64,000 nt of DNA from Paratinospora sagittata (lineage: Eukaryota; Streptophyta; Magnoliopsida; Ranunculales; Menispermaceae): contig CM069598.1 of assembly GCA_035771175.1 (NCBI GenBank), positions 5,044,194 to 5,108,193 on the forward strand. The letters run 5' to 3'. Below, one piece after another: positions 46,037-57,094 of this stretch; the first letter of the stretch is position 1; each line of letters begins with the position of its first letter. Below the pieces are notes generated by a model. It had not been told where the DNA came from and searched no databases. It worked only from the letters and a program-made list of their open reading frames with translations. The position numbers were made by a program, and so were the translations under genes.

Positions 46037-47750
46037 TTTGAAGTAGATTTATGATCAATAATACAAATAATCATAGCACTTTCTTGGTTGCATTGTCTTT
46101 TTTTTTTTTTTTGAAAGTCATGGTTGTGACTAACTAGGAAACTGAATTAGAAGATAAAGAAGAAAAAATAAAATAAAGTGATCATAGCCTTTAGATATGA
46201 TTTACTTAAAAGTCAAATTATAAACTTTTTGCTGAGATTATAAAATTTTTAGAAATAGATCTGTATTTTAATCTTACATTTATTCATGAATTTTTCATTA
46301 TTCTTATTCTGAGATATTTTTGTAAATATATATTTTAATTTTTCTTTATTTTTTATTTTATTTCATTTTAAAAATTAAATAAAGAGTATAAAATGCAAAT
46401 TCTTGAGTTTTTTTTTTTTGATTTGAAAACTTTTATCCATTTTATTGAAAAGAGAGTCAAAATAAAGGGCAATGTTTTATTTGAGTTTTTATTTTTTATA
46501 TTTTAAATATTTGCATTCTTTAACTTTAAAATAAAAGTTAAAGACAAAAAAAAAGTGTAAATGCTTTGTGTTTTCTAAGTAGTAAAAAACTTTGTAGATT
46601 GGAGGCCTTGATTCTTTTATTTTTTTTATATTCTTATTATATTTCATTTTAAATCTAAAATTAAATTTAATGATAAAAATCTGTATAGTTGTAGTATTTT
46701 TTATTATTTGATTTAAAAAAAATTATTCTTTTAAATTAAAGAAATCAAAATAAAGGGTAAGTACATTATCAAGAAATATATTTTAATTTTAATTTTTATT
46801 CGTCTTTACTTTTTATTATTCTTTTTCGAACATATATGTGTTTTAGCAATAAATATTGTAGCTACTCTATTGTATTGATTAATCCTAATTTATAGGTATG
46901 CGGAGCTTCTACTTCTCATTAGGTACAACTTATCGCTTCTCGCATTCAGGTAAATTTCATTCTATATAGGACGCATTTCGTCTATATATGTAACCTCAAT
47001 TAACTTTAGATTCAACCTTATCAATTATTATTATTTTTTTAAGTTTCATTTTTGTTGCATATCAAATACTGATATATATACATGTTTACATTTGATTTTG
47101 TTTTGCAAGTCATCAACTAAAGATATGGAGCATTCTGAATTGTTAGATTTTTTATGAATGTTAAAAATACTTACATGTTAAGAATTGTTTTATCTTATGT
47201 AATTCTTTGAATTTTGACAATATAGAGTTCTTAGATATTTTTTTGATGACAAGTTAATTTGCGACATTAATAACAATATTAATGACATTATATAAATTCA
47301 ATATGTTTCATTTGCGACATGTCTTAGTTGATAGCTAAAAGTTTTAGCAACGTGTCATAATATAGCAAAAATAAGTCACAAAAAGTACTTTTTAATCTGA
47401 CATTACTATTTACTACATTAGATATAATGTCGTTAAAACATATTGAGACGCTTATAACATGTCGCAAAGTTTTTGTAATGTTTGTAATTGCGACATGTGA
47501 AAAAATGTCGCATCAATGTCGCAAATACAAGAAAAGGATAAGATTTAAGATTGAGATGAGTTGGAGAGTTAAAAAGCAGGTTAAAAGATTTAAGGTAGAA
47601 AGTGGGTGGGTAAAGAGAGAGAGGAGAGGATTTAAAGGGGTTTATTACTGTTCTTTTTGATAATTTTACATGATGATTTTTTTGTTTCTTTAATTTTTTG
47701 ATCAAGTGGGTGAACAGAGAAGAAATGGCGGGTGAATTTAGCTGGACCCA

Positions 47751-49378
47751 TCATTTTAGGCAACATAAGAGATTATGAAAAATTAACAAAAAAAAAAGAA
47801 AAAGCCATGAAAAGTTATGAATAATTTTAAAGTTTTCTATTATTAGCTAAAAAGCTGAAATGGAAAATGATCTTGTATAGATTCTCTCCTTTTCTTTTCC
47901 CTCTCTTTCATATATAATTAAAATTTCACGAAAAAAAAAAACGATTCCTTGCTATAAAAAATTCATGTGGTTGTAGTTTTCTTACTCAGTCCTTTTCTTA
48001 AGGTTCGAAAGTATAATGCAAATTAACCAATTGGTAGAGAGCTTAAAAAATTATAAATCCTTTAAATTACCTTTCATATAGTTACATCGTTTAATATATT
48101 TTAAATTTAAAAATTATATGATGTAAACAAACAAATCATCCTTATTATAACTTTAATTAAATTATGTTCTTCAAATAATTTAATGCATGAATCTTAATGT
48201 GAGAGTATCTGTTGGAACTACTAAGAAAATTTTGTTAACATTATTATTAAGAGTTATTAGATTATTTTAAATTACGTATTAATACGTGATACAAGATGAT
48301 CTAATAATTCTTAATTGACAACGTCAATAAAGCGTGGTAGTCAAAAATTACTCTTTTAATAAATAACTAACCCATTGTATAATTTTAAAAAATAAAAATA
48401 AAAATACAACAATTTGAAACAATTGGATCACCCACATGTGCCTTGCATAATGGCTTTCGCTATCAAGCCAAAGCTGAAAGCCACCTTCTCATTCTCCAAA
48501 TCATCCATATATATCTATTGCACCTTTCTTTCTTTCTCACTTTCCTTCTTTTTTTCTTTTTTCTCTCTCTACAAATAAGGTGGAATATTTTTTTCAGTAT
48601 GGTACTAATATCCTAAGATGCGATTCGTTTGAGGTTTAAAATAATCTTGTAAATCATATAATTATTTAAATAATTACATTTCTTATTACAAAGCATTTAT
48701 ATCATCTATCCTATTTCCAAAAAAATAAAATAAAAAGACTTCTAAGTAAATTGCGCAAGTAGTGTCAATAATTTTATATAAATTAATTAGATTAAGATCT
48801 AGTTCACAAATCCTCACATTTTTTTATTTATGATATAACTCAATCTAATTTGTTTAAAATTGGTTATTTATCTTTTACATCCAAAACTAATACACATTAT
48901 AAGTTTTCACAATTTCAATGGCCCAAATTCTTAACAATACCATCATAAATTTAATTTTATTATTTATAATATTCGAGGAGCATGTCATAATGCTTAGAGT
49001 TGTGATCATGTGACCATTTAGTTAGGTTTGAGTTATCAAAATAACGTCTTATGATATATGTGGAGTAAAGCTGTATACAATTAATATATATTCCAATTTG
49101 GAGATAACTTACTTCTTAATCTATCAAAGCCACTTCTCTGTAAAATTAGGCCACTTTGTCGGCAGGATTGGCCCAAAGAGACCCCACAAGCACAAGCATG
49201 TGTATAAAAAAAGAAAGAAGATTTTAGAAAAAGCACCCAAAACTTCTGCAATAAAACACCACCAAGAGCCACCACTCCCACTAGGCAAATCACCATGCCT
49301 ACCCTTAAAGAAAGCTATAGAACTAAGCTTTTTAAACCATCTTAGCCACCAAATTCACACACCGGATTCTTCATAAGC
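47751..49378. other. spacer upstream of the small gene at 49480
   Basis: AT-rich, with no gene. The stretch 48430-48590 looks like a promoter and leader (TATA-like 'ccatatatatctattgc' at about 48507, then a CT-rich run), but no coding region follows within 800 bp. It could be a distal start for the gene at 49480 with an intron in its leader, or a relic. Confidence 0.45.
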
Positions 49379-49394
49379 TATATATATATATATA
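49379..49394 (+). promoter_or_regulatory. TATA-like element of the small gene
   Basis: An AT run 'tatatatatatataac', about 90 bp before the proposed start codon. It is followed by a two-codon upstream ORF (ATGACTTGA, 49421-49429) in the presumed leader. The assignment is positional only. Confidence 0.4.
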
Positions 49395-49479
49395 ACAAAG
49401 GACTCCGGCAGGGGGTCTAGATGACTTGACCGGACCGCCCCCGGCCACCTGTTCTCCGGAGGCTCTCTCTCAACTAGCT

Positions 49480-49830
49480 ATGTGGCCTTTACTTGGTGTT
49501 ATGAAGAGAAACCTAATTTGGAACAAGAAGAAGGGTTCAAGAGTTGCAGATGAGAACATGGTTGCAGGTGAGATTAATAGAGTTCATGAACTAGCTCCTA
49601 TGGGTGTCCATGATGTGCATAGAACTAGATCATCATCATCATCATCATCATCACATGGGCTCTCCTTTCTGAACACCATCTTGAGGACTCCTTTTACGTT
49701 GTTATCATGCATGTCATATCCTCATGTCAATGGTGTTGAAGGAGCATGGGTGTCTGGTGAGTTTGGTAGTGTTCCTGAGATGAATGATGTTATGGTAAGT
49801 GATGGCATGCGGTATATGATTTTAATGTGA
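49480..49830 (+). CDS. small plant-specific conserved protein, unknown function
   Basis: A single-exon frame of 116 aa starting at the ATG 49480-49482 (MWPLLGVMKRNLIW). An in-frame non-ATG extension reaches further 5' but is not needed. The protein has a basic amino-terminal stretch (KKKGSRVADEN), a run of eight serines encoded by TCA repeats, then SFLNTILRTPFTLLSCMSYPHVNGVEGAWVSGEFG and the carboxyl end MNDVMVSDGMRYMILM. The ending in MVSDxMRYxILM recalls small uncharacterised proteins of dicots, from memory and without a search. No signal peptide or membrane segment stands out. Composition and codon use are gene-like against an AT-rich spacer. A leader uORF (ATGACTTGA) may damp translation. 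I assign no function. Confidence 0.7.
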   Translation: MWPLLGVMKRNLIWNKKKGSRVADENMVAGEINRVHELAPMGVHDVHRTRSSSSSSSSHGLSFLNTILRTPFTLLSCMSYPHVNGVEGAWVSGEFGSVPEMNDVMVSDGMRYMILM

Positions 49831-50737
49831 GAGATTAATGTATGTAATTTCAACCAGTATAGTTCTCTTGATGATGTGCCTGTGAAGTACATGTGAGATC
49901 AGAAAATGAGATTTTGGTGTTTTTTTTTTTTTTGTGAGATCTATCTTACTGATTAGATAACAATATATTACCAATCTAGTGAGTTACTTTGATTCTGATC
50001 AGTCTAATCAATATATATTACTATAAATCTTCTTAGAACTTTTGTCTACACTTTTTGAATTTAATTAGGATTATTGTTTTTATTTTGATATGAGCTTCTT
50101 GAACTTACTGAGTTCATTCTAGCTAATTATGTCCAAAGTATATTAATGAGATACAGTATCAGGCCTAACTTATGAAAGAACATTAATTAGACCAATTAAA
50201 TTATATATTTCAAATTAATAGAATATTTATATATAGATATATATATATATATATAAGTTGGAGGAGGCGTGAAGTAAAAGATCAGGTGCAGTCAATTAGC
50301 TTTCTCTTGGAATGGATGATGACAAATGCATGATATCAGCTGGTTCTTGTCAGATGCTTCTATATATATAGAAAAGAAGATAATTAATTGCAATTTTTTT
50401 TAATGAATAAAGAAAAAAAATATTACAGTTGTAGGACTAAAAAAAGAGTGCGGCTTAGTGGGCTTTGCAACATTATGATATTTATGGTTATGATCTCTAT
50501 CAGGAGTTTCAAGTATATATATTGATTATAACAGTTAAATATGAAAATGACTACCATGAACAAAATACATATAGTCATTAATAAATAATATTTCAATAAG
50601 AAAGGCAACTGCTTTTAAGAATTGGAAGACGGTGGAATTAGTAGGGTGCATGTTCTAAAAATTAAGAATATATAAATGAGTAGAGATGTAACAAAATATA
50701 AGTTTCATCCCGCCACCCATAAATACAACTGCTAAGG
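49831..50737. other. spacer downstream of the small gene
   Basis: The 3' UTR of the small gene, then AT-rich DNA with short TA runs at about 50231-50255. No gene seen. Confidence 0.55.
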
Positions 50738-51160
50738 AAATTAAGTGTCAACGTAAAAAAAAAATAAAAATAAAATAGAATATTGCTCTTCTAATCTAGC
50801 AAAAGACCATCTCTTCACACTAAACTTACGTAATATATTACTTTTTCAAAAAGACGTGTTGCACCAAGGGGAGAAAAAAATCACATGAATCAATTGAGAC
50901 AAGAAATAATTTTACGGACATCCACTCGAAATAATTTTACGGACATCCACTTTCCAACCATGAACGTCTTACCAAGTGAGTTATTGGAAGAGGGGAGGGG
51001 GTGGTTCGATCACTTAACCTCATGGTTGGAAAGTGAACGTCTTACCAAATGAGTTATACATCTGCATCCGTAAAATTAATTAAATTTAGTGTGAAGAGAT
51101 GGTCTTTTGGTAGATTAGAAGAGTACTATTTCATTTTTTTTTACGTTGACACTCAATTTT
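50738..51160. mobile_element. MITE with terminal inverted repeats of about 80 bp
   Basis: Left arm 50738-50827 and right arm 51082-51160 are reverse complements over about 80 bp, sharing AGTGTCAACGTAAAAAAA, CTCTTCTAATCTA and AAAGACCATCTCTTCACAC. The interior holds a 25-bp tandem duplication (50903-50952) and two tRNA-like pieces ending 'aacgtcttaccaagtgagtt' (variant at the second). No transposase. The long arms suggest a Mutator-type MITE; a target duplication could not be fixed. Confidence 0.8.
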
Positions 51161-52452
51161 TTTTAGATATTTTGGAGAAATACGTGTAGTGTGTAACATC
51201 CTCAAATATATGCGCATCTTCAAATATTTAAGGGAGGCTATGTGTCGGCTACAGTATCGAAAAATAACGTTGACACCTAACATACGTATGCCACATTTCA
51301 TTAATTATAGAAAAAATTAAAAATTAAAGTCCACTTGTTGTTCAACTTGCTTCATCTAAGTGGGAACCACAGGTTCTCATCCAGTCGTGGGTGAATAGCC
51401 CTGTTAATTCCTGTGTGCCCTTTCAATTTTAGATTTTGGGGTGCTATGTCCTAAACAGTTTATAAGGTCAAATACTATTAATCTCTCAAACATGCATCCA
51501 ACCACATATATATATATAGAACATGCAAGCACTATAATACTTAAAAGAGAGAAACCCATAACTTTAGTCAGAATATATAAATCATTTTAGAAATAAATAA
51601 AATAAAAGAAGATTGTTAGAGTTAATTAAAGTAGAAGCATATATACATCAATCAAAATCAATTTTAAAAAGGAAATTAGTCTCTAAAAGTACTTCTTTTT
51701 GAGTCCCGATCACCTTATCTTTGTGCTGCATGATAAAAGATATGGTTTGAGTGCTGTGCTGCTCTTTTATAAACTTCATCCATTTTTATTTTTTAATTAG
51801 GAAGAAGTTGACAAAATGGTAAAGTAGATTATAGTGTCAATGAAATATATAATTGAGTTTACTGTTGTTAGTTAGCATGATATTATTATTACAATAAACT
51901 AGGCAACTAGCTATATATATATATATATATATATGGGTGATGAACCCTTGTGGTGTGAGATTGAAAAGAAATAAATAATTAAATAAATTAAAACCCCACC
52001 CTCTTTTTTTTATTACCGATTTTTTGAATACCGGAGATGTCCTCCTTTATTTTGGGCGAGATTAATTCTTACATACTCATATTTTATAAATACATTTGTG
52101 TTAGCCCTCCCAACAAAAATAATTAAATAAAAATATATTTAAATTCAAACTCGAGATCTAAATTTTAACCATATATATATTCAGTTCTTAGGTATTACAT
52201 ATTACTCACCTTTGCCGTGATAGTAGACTTAGTATTAACACCTATATGCGACGTGGTGTGTGGGTATATGAGCTCAGTTTTTGCAAACAAACTGAGCTCA
52301 TATGATATACATATTTGTGGGTATATGATCTGTGGGCTTGAAGCCCATTTACTCTCCAAGAAATAATGGGTCGAACCTTATCTTTTTAGCATTTCGGAAT
52401 GAAACAATTGGGTCGGACCTTATCATTAAACTTCTCTGCAATTTTAACTAAA
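51161..52452. other. AT-rich spacer with one strong hairpin
   Basis: No gene is seen. It contains short TA runs (51913-51932) and a 15-bp perfect inverted repeat at 52266-52303, listed separately. Confidence 0.55.
52266..52303. repeat. 15-bp perfect inverted repeat, 8-base loop
   Basis: Arms ATATGAGCTCAGTTT (52266-52280) and AAACTGAGCTCATAT (52289-52303) separated by ttgcaaac. The word 'gggtatatga' recurs on both sides, which suggests a foldback insertion or a duplication by template slippage. Confidence 0.9.
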
Positions 52453-53192
52453 GAGTCAGGCTATTTTCACTCACCATTTTCTATCTATTCACTACTTAAT
52501 TTTTTTATCCATATAAAAATTTAAAATCAATCATTTTCTCTATCTTTATCCACCTAAATTCTCATTCTACCCTTATCACTCTAATGCCCTAAACCCTTTC
52601 ATTCTCTCGTTTCTTTTCTTATCTTTACTATTTCTTCAAGTTTTTCAATTATTCAAAGGCTTAGAACATCATTAGAAAAATTTATGAACAACAACGTCGT
52701 GAAATCTTATGAAAAAATTGGGTTATTTTGAGTTTTGGAGGCCTCGAACTCAAAGTGATTCAAGTGTAATCTTGATTATAAATCGATAAGTAAATCATGA
52801 TTTTTACATGTTTTTAGTTGATTTCAATGTTACATTGTTAGATTTGAATATATTTTTTGCATAAAAAATGGGTGAAAATGGTCAAATGAGGCGGCGGAAA
52901 TGGGTTCTAGATTTTTGACCAACTAGGGTCGGACATTTCTCTTTATGTCCGACCACGATAGGTCGGATATAAAGAGGCGTGTCCGACCTAATGGAGATTG
53001 AGATGAGTTGGAGAGTTGAAGGGTTGAAGAGTTTAGGATAGAGAGTGAGTGGGTGAAGAGAGAGGTGAGAAGGTTTAAGAGATTTAACACTTGTCCTTTT
53101 TTGTAATTTCACATGAAATTTTTTTGTCCTTTTAATTTTTAAATGAGGTGGGTGAAGAAATAGAAAATGATGGGTGAAAATAGTCTGACCCA
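52453..53192. mobile_element. non-autonomous DNA transposon, short member (MULE-like)
   Basis: A 740-bp element flanked by identical TAACTAAA (52445-52452 and 53193-53200). The left end GAGTCAGGCTATTTTCAC matches the reverse complement of the right end, GGGTCAGACTATTTTCAC, with inverted similarity continuing through 'ttttctat'. Its terminal 250 bp on each side resemble those of 44895-47750, so both belong to one family. An 8-bp duplication fits hAT, and a 9-bp one with a mismatch fits MULE. No transposase. The interior contains palindromic GGTCGGACA/TGTCCGACC words (52927-52988). Confidence 0.82.
52927..52988. repeat. cluster of GGTCGGACA palindromic words
   Basis: GGTCGGACAT (52927-52936) pairs with ATGTCCGACC (52945-52954). 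GGTCGGATA at 52961 and GTGTCCGACC at 52979-52988 form a second, looser pair. They lie in the interior of the short transposon and could be subterminal transposase-binding repeats. Confidence 0.75.
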
Positions 53193-53200
53193 TAACTAAA

Positions 53201-54885
53201 TTATCGTTTGAAACTTGAAATAAAACAATATTTTCGCCGTATTTTATTCAATAATTAGGCTTTTAATATCTAAACTACTATAAAAACTTTTGAAAAATGC
53301 TAATGAGATTGAAATTTCTACATCAATTGCTATAAATATAATGTGTTAAACATGCACATTAGATTTATAACTTCATTAAAGATATGTGTGTTTTGATGTA
53401 TTAAAGGTACAAAATGATGTGACAGTGATTTGTAGTAATTAGTATAATATTTTCAATCCCTCCAGCATTGCTCAAAACTTTTTACAAATCAAAAGCTAAA
53501 GTTGCATTGATAAAAGAGCTAATTAAGTAAAGAACCATAAGTTACTAAGCCAAGAAACGATAAAACATTATTTTCCAAATTTTCACTCCCTAGATTGTAT
53601 TCTTGTTTTTCAATCATGAACCAAACGCAATCTTAGTTACTCGAAAGAAAAAGAAAAACAACGCCAAATCCCATTGCTAGCACGTTGTGACTGTTGAATG
53701 TTTGGGGAGATGGGTGTAATACCAACCTTGGGCTTTTACCTTATCATCTAAGGTTAACATAACATTTAAAGTGTACTCACTTTATTGGAAAAGCTTGAAC
53801 GTATCAATTTGAGTATCACTTTCTTACTTTATTTGAGCAATTTTTATTTTATTTTTAGTTAATTTATTTGGTTAGGAGAAATTATCTATCAGAGCATCTT
53901 TTTCTTTATTTTTTGGAGTATTTCTTTATAAATTTATTGGAGTTTCTTTCCCCTATTTAATTAAAGTAATTGTTAAGTCTTAAAACAAGGAGGGTCTCAA
54001 CAGTAATATGTAATTATTTGAATGGCTTGGAGCATCTAATTAATTTCTAGTTCTTCAGCTTACATGTTTATGGCTCGTGTGTGTAGGCTTACTTGATGTT
54101 CTCAAAGGATCTAAGTCCTAAGAGAAATATTGTATACTGTAAAAATTAATTGCAAAACTTCTAACTATAAGTAGTGTAACAAATGTAAAAAATCTTATGA
54201 TTATTTTGTTGATAAATTCATAAAGTTGATCATCAATAAAAATTATGTAAAAAATGTATGGATATTTTGTTGTTGAATTCTTCCAAAAGATGATTAATTA
54301 ATGTTTAATTTTTTTTGAATGATAATTAATGTTTAATTTATTAAGTGTCCTTCAAAGAAATAATAAATTATTAAAGGTGGAGTTCACATGGTTCACGACG
54401 CTTACCTAATTTTAATGTTTAATTCAATAAGTCTTGAATACAATTTCTTACAAATTAAACAAAGACAAGTTTACCTTTTCATATACATTTAACATTTAAT
54501 AGCCATTGGACCATATAGCTGGTGATCGGAAAGGTACCAAAGGTGCATGCATGATATATGCATGATATTGTAGATTTACTCGTCTTCTTTCCAACGTTTT
54601 GTAGTTTGCTCAAATCGAAATCAAAATTTAAATAAAAAAGTTTTAGTCATTTAAAGTTATAAGTAACTCATTTAACTGAGTATTAGTTTACCAATCGAGA
54701 AAAAAACGTATATAATCAGACAAAAAAGTTTATCTTATAGTTATAACTTTAAATTACTATAACTTTGATTTTAGCGATTTAAGTGTATTGAAAAGAAGAA
54801 AGAAATATCTGCACATTTTAAAACCTCTGATCATTTTTTAGTCATCACCACTACTAATATTACTTACTTTTTACTGACAATATAA
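53201..54885. other. AT-rich spacer
   Basis: No gene. A piece containing 'catgaaccaaacgcaatc' (about 53618) recalls a MITE end. RY-type 'catgcatg' repeats occur at 54547-54570. Confidence 0.5.
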
Positions 54886-55368
54886 CATCAGACTAGCGGT
54901 GTACGCCAACATGACTGAATCGAATATAATCCGATGGATTGAGTTAAATTAATCTAAGTGTTTGGGTTAGGTTAAGTTTAAAAATTTCAACTCAAATGGC
55001 TCGAGCTGGATCCGTTGGAACTCAACTCAACCCAATCCAAACTGAAGTTAAGGTTTTTTTATTTCTTCTTCTTCTTTGTTTCTTCTTCCATTCTTCGTTT
55101 TTTTGTTTCTCCTTCTTTGTTTCTTCAACAAAGAACAATCAAGTTTTTTTTTTTTTTTTTTTCCGAAATTCAAGTCATCTTCTTGAAAAATAAAATAAAA
55201 ATCTCAACTTAAATGACCTACTTAACCCAATCTGAACTAGTTCTGATTGAGTTGAAGAGTTAGTTTGGTTCAAATTAGGTTTTATTTTCTTAACTCAAAC
55301 TATTTAGATTGGGATGGATTTTGGCTCTGACCTGATCCAATCTAATCTGTTACACCCTTACATTAAAC
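54886..55368. mobile_element. hAT-type MITE
   Basis: Element 54894-55360 begins TAGCGGTGTAC and ends GTTACACCCTTA, an imperfect hAT inverted repeat. Flanks CATCAGAC (54886-54893) and CATTAAAC (55361-55368) match at 6 of 8 positions, as expected of an old 8-bp target duplication. The interior has 'aactcaacccaatcc' type words and T-rich runs. Open frames at 54996-55212 are poly(Phe/Leu) artefacts of the T runs. Confidence 0.7.
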
Positions 55369-57094
55369 AATCATCAAGGTGAAAAATTTGGGACCGAAAA
55401 GTGAAAGAAGGTATTACATTATACAAATTTTTCCATCACTTTTTAGTCATCAGTTTACCGATCCGGTACCAATTTTTATATATATCTTTTAATGGAGAAA
55501 AATTCTAAAGCCGTAACAATGGCTATCTTAGAAACCACTTTTCCATACAGTCGTAGTACAAAAAGTACTAAAAATTCTTTTTTGACGTAACTTTATATGT
55601 ATCTGCCAAAAATACTCATTATACTTATTTATATATTATGTATTATTATTATAAATTTATAAAACATGCGGGTAAAGTAAATATTTTGTGTGTGTATATA
55701 TAGAATTGCCCTTATTCTTTTCGAGATAAAAAAAAAAAGCTAAAATATGTAAAAATATATCTCTCAGTAATTCACAATCGGTTCTTCATGATTAATAATT
55801 AAAAATATGACTTTAGCATTTTCTGTCTACAAAACAATTTGCAGTGCAGAAATTCATTCAATTTGATTATTACATCTTTGGTCAAAATGAAATAGGTAAA
55901 AGTTTCCCAACCCTTAAGGAGACTTATACTTTTAAGTTTTAGAAATATTCAAGAGTCAAATTATACAATCGTATTCCATGATTTCTCTCATACAATTTAC
56001 ACCTCTAGACTGCAGCATGCATGCTGCCAATGACTAGAAATTCAACATTCAAGATCCCTAGCTTGTGCTCTTGACTTACTGATTTTTTTTTTTCCTTTTT
56101 CCTTATTCTAGATCAACATCAAGGCCGGCCCGGCCGGCCCGGTTATTGGAAAATAAATTAAAATCGCTGTCTTGTTCTTTAAAAAGTCAGGACACACATT
56201 GCTTATATCATTTTTTTTTTAATTATTTTTAAAGGATTGACACCTACGGTTGAACCCCAATGTAAAAAAGAACCGATCAAAGGAAATCAATTATTTTATT
56301 GTTTTTTATATTAATTATACTTATTGACCGTAAAATAAAATAAATTTATTTTTATAAAATTTAATTGAATAAAATATTATTAAATTAAAAATAAAATATC
56401 ATATGTTTAGTGCAACATAAAATAAGATTAAAGATAAAATTATCATTTGTTTGTCATATTTTGTATAAGAATGAAAAATAATTAATTTTATTTAAATTAC
56501 ATTAAACAAAATATTTTTTCATTACTTAGATTAAATCCAAAAAAATAAAATAAAAGAAAAACTAAAATCGTCAATTGCTGATTTTGTGATGTGTAAAATC
56601 AACAAATTGCTCTGTATAATTAGCGACAAGCTTGAATTTTTAATTTTTATTTAATTTCATTTAAAAAAAAAGGGAAAAAGAAGAAAAAAGAAAAAAAAAA
56701 AGAAGTGGGCACGATAAAATAGGTGATAGAATTATTTTAAATCCATTAACAAGTCAAATATGAGAATACAATTAAAAATAATTTTATCTCCTCCTTACTA
56801 TCCGTCAAAACACGACATAGAATAATTACATTAACTTCAAAACTCGTTTTAGAATAAATGCTACCAACCTCAAATAATCAACAGACTAAGAATTTATTTA
56901 TTTATTTTTTCAATTAGAGCACGTCATATAACAAAACAAAACAAAACAGATCAGCTCTTTTTATTATATTTCATAAGTTTAGAGCCCACCATTTTTGACT
57001 GTGTTAAGTCGGTCATTTTATCGGAAAATATGTTCCTAAGTTCTTTCCATATAACTCGGTATATACTAATTAGATTGAAATCAAGAACAAGAAA
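55369..57094. other. spacer and promoter of the first F-box gene
   Basis: AT-rich with no gene. At 56123-56140 two copies of GGCCGGCCC stand in tandem, a sharp GC island. The last few hundred bases should contain the F-box gene promoter; TATA-like words are seen at about 57047 and 57060. Confidence 0.55.

Larger units (their letters stand above)
44895..47750. mobile_element. non-autonomous DNA transposon, long member (MULE-like)
   Basis: Terminal inverted repeats: the left end GAGTCCAGTTAAATTCATCTG matches the reverse complement of the right end, GGGTCCAGCTAAATTCACCCG, and the similarity extends some 60 bp inward. The same ends occur on the element at 52453-53192. Flanks 'ataattt' and 'atcattt' may be a decayed 8-9-bp target duplication. 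The 2.86-kb interior has no transposase. It contains a tandem duplication (about 45416-45547 and 45603-45733), an AT microsatellite, and a right subterminal region (47260-47525) with repeated GCGACA/TGTCGC words. Confidence 0.7.

Noticed and set aside
49098..49376. 92-residue plus-strand frame before the small gene
   Set aside because: Lies upstream of the TATA-like element, has no family features, and overlaps an equally long antisense frame.
54996..55212. Two phenylalanine-rich frames
   Set aside because: Created by T-rich runs inside an hAT MITE.
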